The notes: a model not told the origin generated them from the sequence alone. A DNA stretch of 49,784 nucleotides from RUG572 sp051884915 (GCA_051884915.1 JBJEWF010000076.1:1-49784); one strand, 5' to 3'. Shown: positions 24,772 through 33,181, counted from the first letter of the stretch. Program-made: numbers and translations.

Positions 24772-25853
24772 TGTTCCCGGTCGTCGAAATGGAAGACCTG
24801 GCCGCCAATCGTCTGCGTCGTCTCATGGCCCTTGCCGCAGATCACGACCGTATCGCCTTTCCGGCCCCGTTCAAGCGCGAACCGGATGGCCTTCGCCCGA
24901 TCGGGTTCGACCCGAAAGGACGTGCCGGCGGGAATGCCGGCGACGATCTGGGCGATGATGTCATCCGGGTTCTCGCTGCGCGGATTGTCGCTCGTCACGA
25001 CGAGACGGTCCGCATGGCGCGCCGCCGCCGCGCCCATCAGCGGCCGCTTCGCCCTGTCGCGGTCGCCGCCGGCGCCGAACACGGCCCAGACCTCCCCCTG
25101 CGTGAATTCACGGACGGTCGACAGGACGTTGGCCAGGGCGTCGTCCGTATGGGCGTAGTCGACGAACACGTCCGCGTCACTTCGCGTCGCGACCCGCTCC
25201 AGGCGTCCCCAGCGGGGCGTGAGGCGGGGAATCGTCGCGCTGACGACGTCCGCCGGCACGCCCGCGCCTTCGGCCAGGGCCGCGGCCAGCAGGACGTTCT
25301 GCACGTTGTACCGCCCGACGAGGGGACAGGACCTCTGGATCAGCGCCACCCGCGCGGGATCCGATGCGGAGAACCCGACGGTCGAAAGCCGGAGCGGAAG
25401 CCCGCGGCAGATGTCGGCCAGACGGCGCCCGTAGGCGCCGTCGACGCAGACCGCCGCGGGAGCGCCCGGCCGGGCCGCCGCCAGACGGCGGAACAGGTCG
25501 GCCTTGACCTCGAAATACGCCGCCATCGTCTTGTGGTAGTCGAGATGGTCTTCCGTCAGATTCGTGAATCCGCAACCGGCAAACACGGTATCGCCGGTCC
25601 GGCGCTGGTGGATGGCGTGGCTTGAGACTTCCATCACGCAGCTGTCGAGGCCGTTCGTCTCCATGGCGCGGAAGACGTCCTTCAGCACGGGCAGGGGCGG
25701 CGTCGTGTAGCCCGTCGAAAAGGTCCGGCTGCCATCGTGGACCTCGACGGTGGTCAGATAGCCGGTCCGCCGGCCCGACGCCCGCAGGAACTCCGCCAGA
25801 ATCCACGTGGTCGTCGTCTTGCCGTTGGTTCCCGTAATGCCAAAGATGTCCAT
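24756..25853 (-). CDS. murE: MurE-like Mur ligase lacking the N-terminal domain
   Basis: 365 residues against about 490 in ordinary MurE. The protein begins MDIFGITGTNGKTTTTW, with the ATP P-loop at residue ~7, so the ~90-residue UDP-binding N-terminal domain is absent. The rest is complete: TTPPLPVL, MEVSSHAIHQRR, TNLTEDHLDYHKTM (with DHLDYH near 123), VFVDYAHTDDAL, AVFGAGGDRDRAKR and TSDNPRSENP. The DNPR motif is that of enzymes adding meso-diaminopimelate to UDP-MurNAc-L-Ala-D-Glu in the cytoplasm. Start chosen at 25853 with GGGGAGG upstream. The only other start (25874) adds seven residues. ftsI ends at 25871, so no room remains for the missing domain. Confidence 0.85.
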   Translation of the reverse strand: MDIFGITGTNGKTTTTWILAEFLRASGRRTGYLTTVEVHDGSRTFSTGYTTPPLPVLKDVFRAMETNGLDSCVMEVSSHAIHQRRTGDTVFAGCGFTNLTEDHLDYHKTMAAYFEVKADLFRRLAAARPGAPAAVCVDGAYGRRLADICRGLPLRLSTVGFSASDPARVALIQRSCPLVGRYNVQNVLLAAALAEGAGVPADVVSATIPRLTPRWGRLERVATRSDADVFVDYAHTDDALANVLSTVREFTQGEVWAVFGAGGDRDRAKRPLMGAAAARHADRLVVTSDNPRSENPDDIIAQIVAGIPAGTSFRVEPDRAKAIRFALERGRKGDTVVICGKGHETTQTIGGQVFHFDDREQCARF

Positions 25854-25870
25854 GCTTCGCCTCCCCGGCG

Positions 25871-27709
25871 TCATTCGATTTCGTCCGGAATCTCCTCGGG
25901 GATGTCCGGCTCGACGGCCAAATAGCGCAGCGCCATCGAGGCGATTCGCCTGAAGACGGGCGCCGCGCACACGCCTCCCTGATGGTTGTAGAGAGGGATC
26001 CCCGTTTCCTCATGCACCTTGAAGGACCGGCAGTAGAACGGCTTCTGGTAGGTGACGAGAACGACGATTTCGGGCCGGGTCGCCGGCACGATGCCGATGA
26101 ACGACGCATTGTAGTTCGTGGAGGAGTACCCCTTTCCCTCTCGCATCTGGGCCGTTCCCGTCTTGCCGGCGACCGTGTAGCCGGGAATGGCCGCCCGCCG
26201 CGCCGTCCCCCCCTTCTTGGCGACCCCCAGCATCATCGAACGGACCTTCCGCGCCACCTCCGGGTCGATCACCTGCTTGACCGCCTGCCTTTCGTGCTGG
26301 TAGACGACATCGCCATCGGCCTGCACAACCCGCTCCACCAGATAGGGCTTCAGCAATTCGCCGTCGTTTCCGATGCAGGCGTAGGCGGCGGCAAGTTGAA
26401 GGGCGGTCACGGCGATGCCCTGCCCGATCGGCGCGCGCGACCATTTGACTTTGTCCCACTTGGCGGGATTGGGGATGATGCCCCTGATTTCGCCGGGCAG
26501 TTCGATGCCGACCTTCCGCCCCAGCCCGAAGTCCGTCATGTAGCGGCACAGCCGCGTGGGACCCAAGTCGACGCCCAATTTGCCGAACACGACATTGCTG
26601 GAATGGACAAGCGCCTCGGTCACCGTCAGAAAAGGCTCCATGCGGTGGGAATCGGAGGGAAGCCTGTAATAGCGATCGTCGTTGCGCGCCGTCGAGATGA
26701 CGGTTTCCGGCTTCACCATGCCCTCGTTCAGCACGGCGCAGGCCGTGATCGTCTTCATGACGCTGCCGGGCTCGTAAAGCTCGTCGATGGTGCAGTTCCG
26801 GTAGCAGGCCTTGTTGGAATTGAACCGGTTGTAGTTTTCGGGCTCGTAGTCCGGATAGGACGCCATGGCCAGGATGGCGCCCGTCTTGACGGAAAGGACG
26901 ATCGCCCACCCCTTTTCCGCCCGATTGGACGCGATGCCCTCGGCCAGGATCTTCTCGACTTCGTACTGGATGTTGTTGTCGATCGTCAGATGGATGTCGC
27001 ATCCCGGCCGCGCCGTCACGTCCAGATCCCGGAGGATGCGCTCCTCGTTGCCGTTCGCGTCTTTGGTGCCGTGGATTTCGCCCGGCGTGCCCTTCAGATA
27101 CCGCTCGTATTTCAGTTCGAGGCCCGCCGTGCCGACGGAATTCGTCGGATCCTTGCTCACGTAGCCAAGAACCTGCGAGGCGCAGCGCCCCTGCGGATAC
27201 ACGCGGACCTGCTTTTCCTCCGCGATCAGGCCGTAGATCCTCTTCTTGCGGAGCTTGGGGTCGGTCGGGAACAGAACCGCATGCGCCTCGTTGTCGTCGG
27301 ACCGCGTCAGGTACACGTGCCGGTTGCCCACGCGGGCAAAGGCGTCCATGACCTTCGCCAACGAGATTCCCAGCGTTTCGGACACCCGCCTGATGTTGTC
27401 CATCCGTTTCGCGGGGTCGACGGGCTTCTTCGGGTTGAACGGATTCTGCGAGGCCGCTTTCGCGTCCACGTAGTAGTCCCAGACCGTCATCGTCTTCGCC
27501 AGCGGCACGCCCGTCGACGAATAGATGGAACCGCGGATGCCCTGCGTCACGCGATGGAACACGTAGCCGGGAGCCTTCGGCTTGTTGGCCACGAGATCAA
27601 GGTGGAGCATCGTCAGGCGGATGCCGACGGCAACGGCCATCCCCGCAATCAGCAGAATGGGAAGGGCGATGCGGAGAGCTTCGTTCTTGCCGGAAACGAG
27701 CAAAGGCAA
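25871..27709 (-). CDS. ftsI: FtsI/PBP3-type peptidoglycan transpeptidase
   Basis: 612 residues. A single membrane anchor lies at residues ~13-32, then the dimerisation domain starting with TQGIRGSIYSSTGVPLA. The transpeptidase domain has the three penicillin-binding motifs: SVMK (in EPGSVMKTITA near 315), SSN (HSSNVVFGKLG near 368) and KTG (VAGKTGTAQ near 510). It cross-links septal peptidoglycan in the periplasm. The start is TTG 27709 with GAGGAAGG just upstream; the next ATG would cut the membrane anchor. It sits between the ftsL-like gene and murE as in dcw clusters. Confidence 0.92.
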   Translation of the reverse strand: MPLLVSGKNEALRIALPILLIAGMAVAVGIRLTMLHLDLVANKPKAPGYVFHRVTQGIRGSIYSSTGVPLAKTMTVWDYYVDAKAASQNPFNPKKPVDPAKRMDNIRRVSETLGISLAKVMDAFARVGNRHVYLTRSDDNEAHAVLFPTDPKLRKKRIYGLIAEEKQVRVYPQGRCASQVLGYVSKDPTNSVGTAGLELKYERYLKGTPGEIHGTKDANGNEERILRDLDVTARPGCDIHLTIDNNIQYEVEKILAEGIASNRAEKGWAIVLSVKTGAILAMASYPDYEPENYNRFNSNKACYRNCTIDELYEPGSVMKTITACAVLNEGMVKPETVISTARNDDRYYRLPSDSHRMEPFLTVTEALVHSSNVVFGKLGVDLGPTRLCRYMTDFGLGRKVGIELPGEIRGIIPNPAKWDKVKWSRAPIGQGIAVTALQLAAAYACIGNDGELLKPYLVERVVQADGDVVYQHERQAVKQVIDPEVARKVRSMMLGVAKKGGTARRAAIPGYTVAGKTGTAQMREGKGYSSTNYNASFIGIVPATRPEIVVLVTYQKPFYCRSFKVHEETGIPLYNHQGGVCAAPVFRRIASMALRYLAVEPDIPEEIPDEIE

Positions 27710-27718
27710 CAGCCTTCC

Positions 27719-28150
27719 TCAGCGCCGAACGCGCTGCTGCTGCTTCGTCCGGGGATGGGGCGGCGCCGAATTGGCGGCCATCTCGCTCTTGGCCTGGCGG
27801 GCGCGGGCGCGCTGGTAGGCCAGCCCCTGGATGGGGCGCCCCTCGGCGTCCATCTTGACAATCTGGTCCGGAGCCTGGCTCCGCATCTGAATGCCGAACC
27901 GCGTCAGCTTTTCCTCAAGTTTGCGGCGGCTCGTCATCTCGGCCCACCTCATGTTCTCGCGGCCGAGTTCCGCTTCAAGCGCCTTGTAGGCGCGTTCCGC
28001 CTTGCCGATTTCGCGGCTGATCGTCGTGCACCGCTGGTCCAGGGACCAGCAGATCAGCAGCGCGGCGCAGATGCAGAAGACCAGCAGGAAACTTCCCGTC
28101 GATCCCATCGTCATCACCGCGTGTTTCTTCAGACGCCTGTTCTTTCGCAT
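27719..28150 (-). CDS. FtsL-like small division membrane protein
   Basis: 143 residues. A basic N-terminus (MRKNRRLKKH) is followed by one membrane helix (FLLVFCICAALLICWSL), then a coiled-coil-like stretch (ISREIGKAERAYKALEAELG) and a basic tail. Size, topology and place between rsmH and ftsI match FtsL, the bitopic divisome protein that pairs with FtsB. The sequence itself is poorly conserved, so the call rests on synteny and topology. ATG 28150 follows GGAAAGGATG. Confidence 0.7.
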   Translation of the reverse strand: MRKNRRLKKHAVMTMGSTGSFLLVFCICAALLICWSLDQRCTTISREIGKAERAYKALEAELGRENMRWAEMTSRRKLEEKLTRFGIQMRSQAPDQIVKMDAEGRPIQGLAYQRARARQAKSEMAANSAPPHPRTKQQQRVRR

Positions 28151-28152
28151 GG

Positions 28153-29079
28153 TCACATCCTTTCCGCCACTCGCAACTTGGCGCTGCGAGACCGAGGGTT
28201 GCGTTTCATCTCGTCTTCCGTCGCCGTGATCGCGCGCCGCGGCACGACCCGCACGCGCGGGAGTTCTCCTTCCCAGCGATCTCCCCCCGTCTGCAGGGAG
28301 ACCATCTTCCCCGCATGCGCGGAGAAAAAGCGCTTCACCATGCGGTCCGTCAGACTTTCGAAGGTGATGACCGCGAACCTGCCGCCCGTTTTCAGGACGC
28401 CTAGTCCCCCCGACAACGCGCGCGAGAGCTCGCCCAGTTCATCGTTCACCGCCATCCGAAGGGCCTGAAAGACCCGTGTCGCAGGATGATGTGCGCCATG
28501 CCGGCCGACAGTCCTCTCCACGAGCTCCGCGAGCTGCAGAGTCGTTTCGAGGGCACGCGCCGCACGGGCCTTCAGAATCGCCTTCGCGATTCTCCTGGCA
28601 TTCGGCTCTTCGCCGAACGTCCGGAAAAGGTTCACCAGTTCGTCCTCGGACGAATTGTTCACGTAGTCGGCCGCCGTCAACCCCCGCGACCGGTCCATCC
28701 GCATGTCCAACGGCCCATCGCCCCGGAAGCTGAAGCCCCGACCGGCCTCGTCCAATTGGGGACTCGACACGCCCAGATCAAGCAGAATCCCGTCGACGGC
28801 GCCAATTCCCTGCTCTTCCACAATCGTGCCAAGGTCCCCATGGCGGCCGTGGACCATGCGGACATCCGCCTTCGCAAAGGCGTCCAGACGCCCGCGGCTT
28901 TCCGCAAGCGCCTGTTCATCGCGGTCGATGCCGACCAGCGTGGCCTCGCCGCCGGCGCGGCGCAGGATCTCCGCGCCGTGGCCGGCCCGCCCCAGCGTGC
29001 CGTCGACGTAGCACCCGCCCGGCCGCACGGCGAGCGCATCCACCGTTTCACGCAACAGGACCGGGACGTGTTCGCTCAC
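28153..29079 (-). CDS. rsmH: 16S rRNA m4C1402 methyltransferase RsmH
   Basis: 308 residues, full length. It starts MSEHVPVLLRETVDAL and has VDGTLGRAGHGAEIL (SAM-binding), ILLDLGVSSPQLDEAGRGFS near 103, ANARRIAKAI-like NARRIAKAILKAR, and the C-terminal RNPRSRSAKLRVAER. It methylates N4 of C1402 in 16S rRNA. The GTG start at 29079 overlaps the mraZ stop (GTGA), as is common in the dcw cluster. Confidence 0.95.
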   Translation of the reverse strand: MSEHVPVLLRETVDALAVRPGGCYVDGTLGRAGHGAEILRRAGGEATLVGIDRDEQALAESRGRLDAFAKADVRMVHGRHGDLGTIVEEQGIGAVDGILLDLGVSSPQLDEAGRGFSFRGDGPLDMRMDRSRGLTAADYVNNSSEDELVNLFRTFGEEPNARRIAKAILKARAARALETTLQLAELVERTVGRHGAHHPATRVFQALRMAVNDELGELSRALSGGLGVLKTGGRFAVITFESLTDRMVKRFFSAHAGKMVSLQTGGDRWEGELPRVRVVPRRAITATEDEMKRNPRSRSAKLRVAERM

Positions 29080-29582
29080 GACGCACCCCCCGTCGCCGAT
29101 TGGCGCGCCGCCTTGCGTTTGGCGATCGCCGCGCGGAAGGCCGTCAAATCGAGTTTCGGCTTCCGCGGCATCTTCTCGCCCGCCCACAGCTTGGCCTTGC
29201 GTCCGCCGCCCACCAGCGTCACCTTGCTGGCGATGCCGGCATACTCCAGCAGATTGTCGCCCACGCGAATGCGCCCGCTGGCGTCGATCTTCAGCATCTG
29301 GGCGTACTGCATGATGGCCTGGGCCATCTCGTCGGTCTCGGAATCAAAAATGTCGGCCTTGCGCAGATCATCCAGCAACGGCTGGATTTCATGCATCGGA
29401 ATCAGGTCCAGACACTTGTCGTCGGCATCCGGGAAAACGTACAGATAGTCGGGATTCCCCATCGCCACCCGCCACTCGCTCGGAATCGTCAGCCGGCGTT
29501 TCGGGTCGAGAGTATGGTAGAACGTATCGACAAGACCGCCGACAACGACCGTTTTCTCTTCCGTTTTGAATGCCTCTGACAT
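29076..29582 (-). CDS. mraZ: Transcriptional regulator MraZ
   Basis: 168 residues with two AbrB-like swapped-hairpin repeats: FYHTLDPKRRLTIPSEWR near 22 and LKIDASGRIRVGDNLLEY near 100. The C-terminal tail is basic. MraZ is the first gene of dcw clusters and represses or tunes its own operon by binding repeated GTGGG boxes, which are present directly upstream (29615-29650). ATG 29582 has AGGG upstream. Confidence 0.93.
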   Translation of the reverse strand: MSEAFKTEEKTVVVGGLVDTFYHTLDPKRRLTIPSEWRVAMGNPDYLYVFPDADDKCLDLIPMHEIQPLLDDLRKADIFDSETDEMAQAIMQYAQMLKIDASGRIRVGDNLLEYAGIASKVTLVGGGRKAKLWAGEKMPRKPKLDLTAFRAAIAKRKAARQSATGGAS

Positions 29583-29614
29583 GATTTCCCTGAACGGGCA
29601 CACGCGCCTACGCG

Positions 29615-29650
29615 CCCCACTTTGCCCCACATTATGCCACAACGCCCCAC
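29615..29650 (-). promoter_or_regulatory. MraZ operator: four boxes at 10-bp spacing
   Basis: On the minus strand the hexamers GTGGGG, GTGGCA, GTGGGG, GTGGGG lie at 29650-29645, 29640-29635, 29630-29625 and 29620-29615, one per helical turn. This matches the known MraZ box pattern (GTGGG(N) repeated with 4-base spacers). The second box is imperfect because it overlaps the minus-10 box. Confidence 0.8.
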
Positions 29651-29659
29651 CGCCGTCAA
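29631..29659 (-). promoter_or_regulatory. Promoter of the mraZ (dcw) operon
   Basis: On the minus strand TTGACG (29659-29654) and CATAAT (29636-29631) are 17 bp apart. The MraZ boxes cover the spacer, the minus-10 box and the first transcribed bases, as expected for repression. Confidence 0.65.
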
Positions 29660-29737
29660 TGGGGAAATCGACGAAAAGGCAAAACAATTTGTTCGCCGAA
29701 AAATCATTCGATTCTGAAAAGTATCCTGCAAAAGTGC

Positions 29738-29768
29738 AAAAAAAATGCCCGCCGAAACCGGCGGGCAT
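29738..29768 (-). terminator. Rho-independent terminator of the hydS operon
   Basis: A perfect 10-bp stem (ATGCCCGCCG / CGGCGGGCAT) with a 4-base loop is followed on the minus strand by eight T. It lies about 95 bases past the stop of the phosphatase gene and separates the hydrogen island from the dcw cluster. Confidence 0.85.
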
Positions 29769-29862
29769 GTGTTGCCAGGCATTCGTCAAACGCGCCTTGC
29801 GGCGCGGGCGTGCAGGACCGGCTTGATTTCGCCGGCGGGCGCGCCGCCGATTCGGAACGGGA

Positions 29863-31053
29863 TCAGTAGTAGTTCACCGTCACGATTTTGCGGTAGTTCT
29901 TTTCGAGCGCCGTCTGCATGCGCCGAAACACCGAGCGGCGCAGTTCGAGATCCTGCGGGATGTTCGGGTCCTGGTGGCTTTCGTTCACTTTCGTGCCGAT
30001 GACGAACTCGATGCGGTCGTGCGTCAGAAGGCGTTCGAGAATCTGGCGCGCCGCAAGAGGCTGCCCGACCGGGTCCAGCTTCCGTTCGAGACACTTGCAC
30101 ACGTGCGAGAGCGTGAGAATGCCCTCCGTGCACAGGCCCACGCCCGGCAACATGCCGCTGGGGGGAAGTCCGCCCGCGCTGCGCATCGCCTTGAGATCGA
30201 TTTTCACACGGCCGCCGAGTTCGCGTTCAAGGATGTTCGCCGTCGTGCCGCCGCAGACGACGACATGGTCCTCGCCCAGGTTCGCCTGGCGGGCGAACTC
30301 GGCGTCGTGCTCCTTGTAGTAGGGCGGCCCCGTGAGAATGCGCATCACGCGCGGATGGCGGAAATAGATGACGAGACAGCTGATGTCGTCCTTGCAGGCC
30401 TCGGGCGTGATGTTCTTCGCGAAACAGGCGATGCGGCGGGCCAGATCGGCGGCCGAGATGTCGGGATCGCCGGCGATCTGCTCCTGGGCGAACGCGAGCA
30501 TGCCGCTCCGGCGCCAGCCGAACTTGTAGGCGGGCAAGCCGGCCCCCAGGCCGCTCTGCGTCACGCCGTCCGAACACAGGACGATGCGGTCGCCCGGCTC
30601 GACGTCAACCTCCACCTCGCGGACCTCGCGGTCGGGCCAGTGTTCCGACACGACGGTCCGGTCCTTCACCGGACGCACCTCCGCGGTCCCGCGCAAGTGC
30701 ACATAGGCCGGATTGCCCATTTCGACGATGCGGGCACGGCCGCCCAGACGGTAGTCGAAGAAGGAGAACGTCGAATAGCTGATCTTGCGGACCTCGCAGA
30801 CGGGCAGGGAGTCCATGATGATCTCGACGGACTGGAGCAGGTCGAGATTCGACTGCATGAAGCGCAAGGCCATCGTCGTCGTCATGTTCGCGAGGACATG
30901 CGCCTTGACGCCGGAACCCAAACCGTCGGAAAGCGCGGCAAGCGAACGGTTCTCCTTCTCGATCGTGAGCAGCTGGACGTCGTCGCCGCAGGCGGCCTGC
31001 CCGGTCTTCGTGAACTGGGTGGCCTCCATCTCCAGAAAGAGATCGTCGGTCAA
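29863..31053 (-). CDS. SpoIIE-type PP2C phosphatase linked to HydS
   Basis: 396 residues. The PP2C/SpoIIE core has GDDVQLL and LAALSDGLGSGVKAH near 40 (Asp metal ligands), VEPGDRIVLCSDGVTQSGLG near 180 and CKDDISCLVIYF near 255. The last ~140 residues form an extra domain (EDHVVVCGGTTANILEREL) often found attached to these phosphatases. Such phosphatases control Ser/Thr phosphorylation of signalling partners. Its TTG start at 31053 overlaps the hydS stop (TTGA) with GGAGGA upstream, so it is coupled to the sensory hydrogenase. This pairing is the mark of group C3 [FeFe]-hydrogenases. The target protein is not in the window. Confidence 0.82.
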   Translation of the reverse strand: MTDDLFLEMEATQFTKTGQAACGDDVQLLTIEKENRSLAALSDGLGSGVKAHVLANMTTTMALRFMQSNLDLLQSVEIIMDSLPVCEVRKISYSTFSFFDYRLGGRARIVEMGNPAYVHLRGTAEVRPVKDRTVVSEHWPDREVREVEVDVEPGDRIVLCSDGVTQSGLGAGLPAYKFGWRRSGMLAFAQEQIAGDPDISAADLARRIACFAKNITPEACKDDISCLVIYFRHPRVMRILTGPPYYKEHDAEFARQANLGEDHVVVCGGTTANILERELGGRVKIDLKAMRSAGGLPPSGMLPGVGLCTEGILTLSHVCKCLERKLDPVGQPLAARQILERLLTHDRIEFVIGTKVNESHQDPNIPQDLELRRSVFRRMQTALEKNYRKIVTVNYY

Positions 31054-32780
31054 TTGAATCCTCCGCTTTTCATCACGCCATGGCTCTCGGCCGTCGTCTG
31101 CGCCGTGTAGGTTCCGGCGATCTCGTTGAGCATGATCTCCGTCTCGGCGATGTGCTCGCCGAAGAGGCGCGCCACCTGCTGGACGGTGATGACGTTCTTG
31201 CGGATGACTTCCCGGGCGCGGGCCGCGATCTGCTCGCGGCGGAACTCGTTCTTCGTGACGTCCTGGATGACCGCGCCGGCGAACTTGCCCTTCGAAATCG
31301 AGAAGACGGAGATGTTGACGATCCGTTCGCCGAGATGCTGGTTGAACTTCTCGATCTCGCTGCCGTGCGCGAGCGCCCCCGTGAAGAGGTCGCTGAAGTC
31401 GGGCAGATACTCGTCCACGGGAATGGAGTTGAGATTGCCGAGCGTGCCGAAGACGTCCTCCGCGCCAACCAGCTCGGCGAAGTTCCGGTTGCATTCGGTG
31501 ATGCGGCGCGTCTCGTCCACGATGACGACGGCGGCGGGGATGTAGCGGATGAGCGCGTTGGAGGTGCGCTGGAAACTCTGGCGCAGGAAGTTGTGGCACA
31601 TGGCCTCCTCCGCCTTGCCCGCGAGAAGCGCGCGCGCGAAGTCGCGGCAGGAGCTGTAGCCGCAGGCGCCGCAGTTGAGCTCGTCGGCCTTCGAGAACTT
31701 GCCCACGCGGGCGAGCGCCTCGGCCATCACGGCCTCGTCCACCTCGGGGTCGACGACGGGCGCGGGCGCGTAGCGGGCGCCGCCGCAGTGGGAGAAGCAG
31801 CGCCCGGCGGACGTGCGCAGCGGCGCGATCGCGTCCGTGTCGAACAGCGCGTCCAGGGTGGCGCCGGCGCCCATCGCGGGACCGTTCACGCAGCCGCCCG
31901 GACAGGCCAGCGCCTCAAGGAAGACGGTGCGGCCGCGCGGCCCGGCCGGCGGATTGCCGGAGAGGAGACGGCGCAGGTTCTCAAGCCCGGAGACGGCGAC
32001 GAAGCGCACGGCGTCCGACCCGTCGCGGATCGTGTCGTTCATGCCGCCCTCGACGGAGTAGAAGCGGCCCTCCTCGGCCGGTCCCAGGGCCAGTTCCGCC
32101 TCCTGCTGCACGAATTCGGGCAGCGCGCCCTTCTCCTCCAGCAGCTGCCGCAGGACGGGAAAGACGAGGGCGAGGGCCAGTTCGCCGGGATTCGCGTCCG
32201 ACTCGTTCTTCTTCGCGGCGCACGGCCCGAAGAACACGACCTTGATGTCGTCGCCATACGCCTCCCGAAGCAGCCGGCAGTGGGCGCGCACGGGAGACGG
32301 CAGCGGCGAGATGAACTTCGCCCACCGCGGCAGGTATTTGCGGATCATGTCCACGGCCGCCGGGCAGGCGCTTGAAATCATGAACGGCGTCTCGGGACTC
32401 GCCGCGAGCAGTTTCGAGACGTGCGCGCTCACGCTTTCCGCGCCGTGCGCGGTCTCGGAGACGCCCGCGAATCCGACCTCCTTCAACGCGGCGGCCAGCT
32501 GGCCGATGGTGACGCCCTTGAAGTAGGCGGCGAAACTCGGCGCGACGGAGGCATAGACCTTCGCGCCCGAATCGAGCAGCTGGCGTAGGCGCGCCAGGTC
32601 GTTGCGGACCTTCTTCGCGTGGGCGGGACAGACCTTCACGCACTCGCCGCAGGCGACGCACGCCTCGGGAATGACGCTCGCCTTGCCGCCGACGATGCGG
32701 ATGGCCTTCACGGGGCAGTGCCGGACGCACTTGTAGCAGTCCTGGCATTCGTTCTCAATCGTGTAGACGGGACCGTTCAT
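31050..32780 (-). CDS. hydS: Sensory [FeFe]-hydrogenase with PAS domain (HydS type)
   Basis: 576 residues. Residues 1-60 hold two [4Fe-4S] motifs (CQDCYKCVRHCP, CVACGECVKVCP). The H-cluster domain follows with L1 SSACPAAVDMI near 135, L2 GPCAAKKNE near 185 and L3 ALACPGGCVNG near 290. Next come CGACGYSSCRDF near 370 (a further Fe-S site) and a PAS domain (VVIVDETRRITECNRNFAEL) near 420, then a helical tail. In catalytic enzymes L1 is TSCCP; here the first Cys, which relays protons, is Ala, as in described sensory HydS proteins. So it likely senses H2 or redox state rather than producing H2. It stands between a [2Fe-2S] protein and the phosphatase gene. Confidence 0.88.
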   Translation of the reverse strand: MNGPVYTIENECQDCYKCVRHCPVKAIRIVGGKASVIPEACVACGECVKVCPAHAKKVRNDLARLRQLLDSGAKVYASVAPSFAAYFKGVTIGQLAAALKEVGFAGVSETAHGAESVSAHVSKLLAASPETPFMISSACPAAVDMIRKYLPRWAKFISPLPSPVRAHCRLLREAYGDDIKVVFFGPCAAKKNESDANPGELALALVFPVLRQLLEEKGALPEFVQQEAELALGPAEEGRFYSVEGGMNDTIRDGSDAVRFVAVSGLENLRRLLSGNPPAGPRGRTVFLEALACPGGCVNGPAMGAGATLDALFDTDAIAPLRTSAGRCFSHCGGARYAPAPVVDPEVDEAVMAEALARVGKFSKADELNCGACGYSSCRDFARALLAGKAEEAMCHNFLRQSFQRTSNALIRYIPAAVVIVDETRRITECNRNFAELVGAEDVFGTLGNLNSIPVDEYLPDFSDLFTGALAHGSEIEKFNQHLGERIVNISVFSISKGKFAGAVIQDVTKNEFRREQIAARAREVIRKNVITVQQVARLFGEHIAETEIMLNEIAGTYTAQTTAESHGVMKSGGFN

Positions 32781-32823
32781 GGGAAAATCGGGAAAGAGGA
32801 CCGTTGAAGGAAACCAAAGCGAA

Positions 32824-33084
32824 TCAAGCCGGGGCGCCGCCGAACAGCGCGTCGAGCAGATCTTTCATGACGCCCGTATCGACGTGCGTGTAGGTCTTGC
32901 CGTCGGCGACGACAATCGGCCCGGCGGCGCAGGCGCCCGTGCAGAGGGACCCCGAAAGCTCGCAGTCGACCTCGTCCTGCAAGCCGCGATCCGCCAGATA
33001 CTTCTCGCAGAACGCCAGATTCTTCTCGTTCCCCCGCGCGAAGCAGGAGCTTCCCATGCAAATGACAATCTTCGGTTTGCTCAT
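32824..33084 (-). CDS. Thioredoxin-like [2Fe-2S] ferredoxin
   Basis: 86 residues of the NuoE C-terminal/thioredoxin-like ferredoxin type. The four cluster Cys are C9 and C14 (ICMGSSCFARG) and C48 and C52 (SLCTGACAAGP). It is the first gene of the sensory hydrogenase operon, 43 bases before hydS, and is a likely electron donor or acceptor for it. It has its own promoter, shared in design with hydCBA. Confidence 0.88.
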   Translation of the reverse strand: MSKPKIVICMGSSCFARGNEKNLAFCEKYLADRGLQDEVDCELSGSLCTGACAAGPIVVADGKTYTHVDTGVMKDLLDALFGGAPA

Positions 33085-33092
33085 GGCGCCCC

Positions 33093-33122
33093 ATTATCGC
33101 ATATCCGCGTCGAGTTAGGCAA
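33093..33122 (-). promoter_or_regulatory. Promoter of the sensory hydrogenase operon
   Basis: On the minus strand TTGCCT (33122-33117) and GATAAT (33098-33093) are 18 bp apart, with TG one base before the minus-10 box (extended minus-10). The core reads TTGCCTAACT, six other bases, GGATATG, one base, GATAAT. The hydCBA promoter at 39433-39462 has the same layout. The first bases also form GAGTT-N4-AACTC. Confidence 0.65.
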
Positions 33123-33155
33123 CTCAAACAAGTCGCGCCCGGGCCAGACGCAAGC

Positions 33156-33181
33156 GGGGCCAGGCGCGAACGCCTGGCCCC
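33156..33181 (-). terminator. Hairpin after the APH-type gene
   Basis: A perfect 11-bp stem (GGGGCCAGGCG and its complement) with a CGAA loop, 24 bases past the stop codon of the minus-strand gene. CAGAC/GTCTG further out can extend it. There is no T-run, so it may rather stabilise the 3' end or need Rho. Confidence 0.5.
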
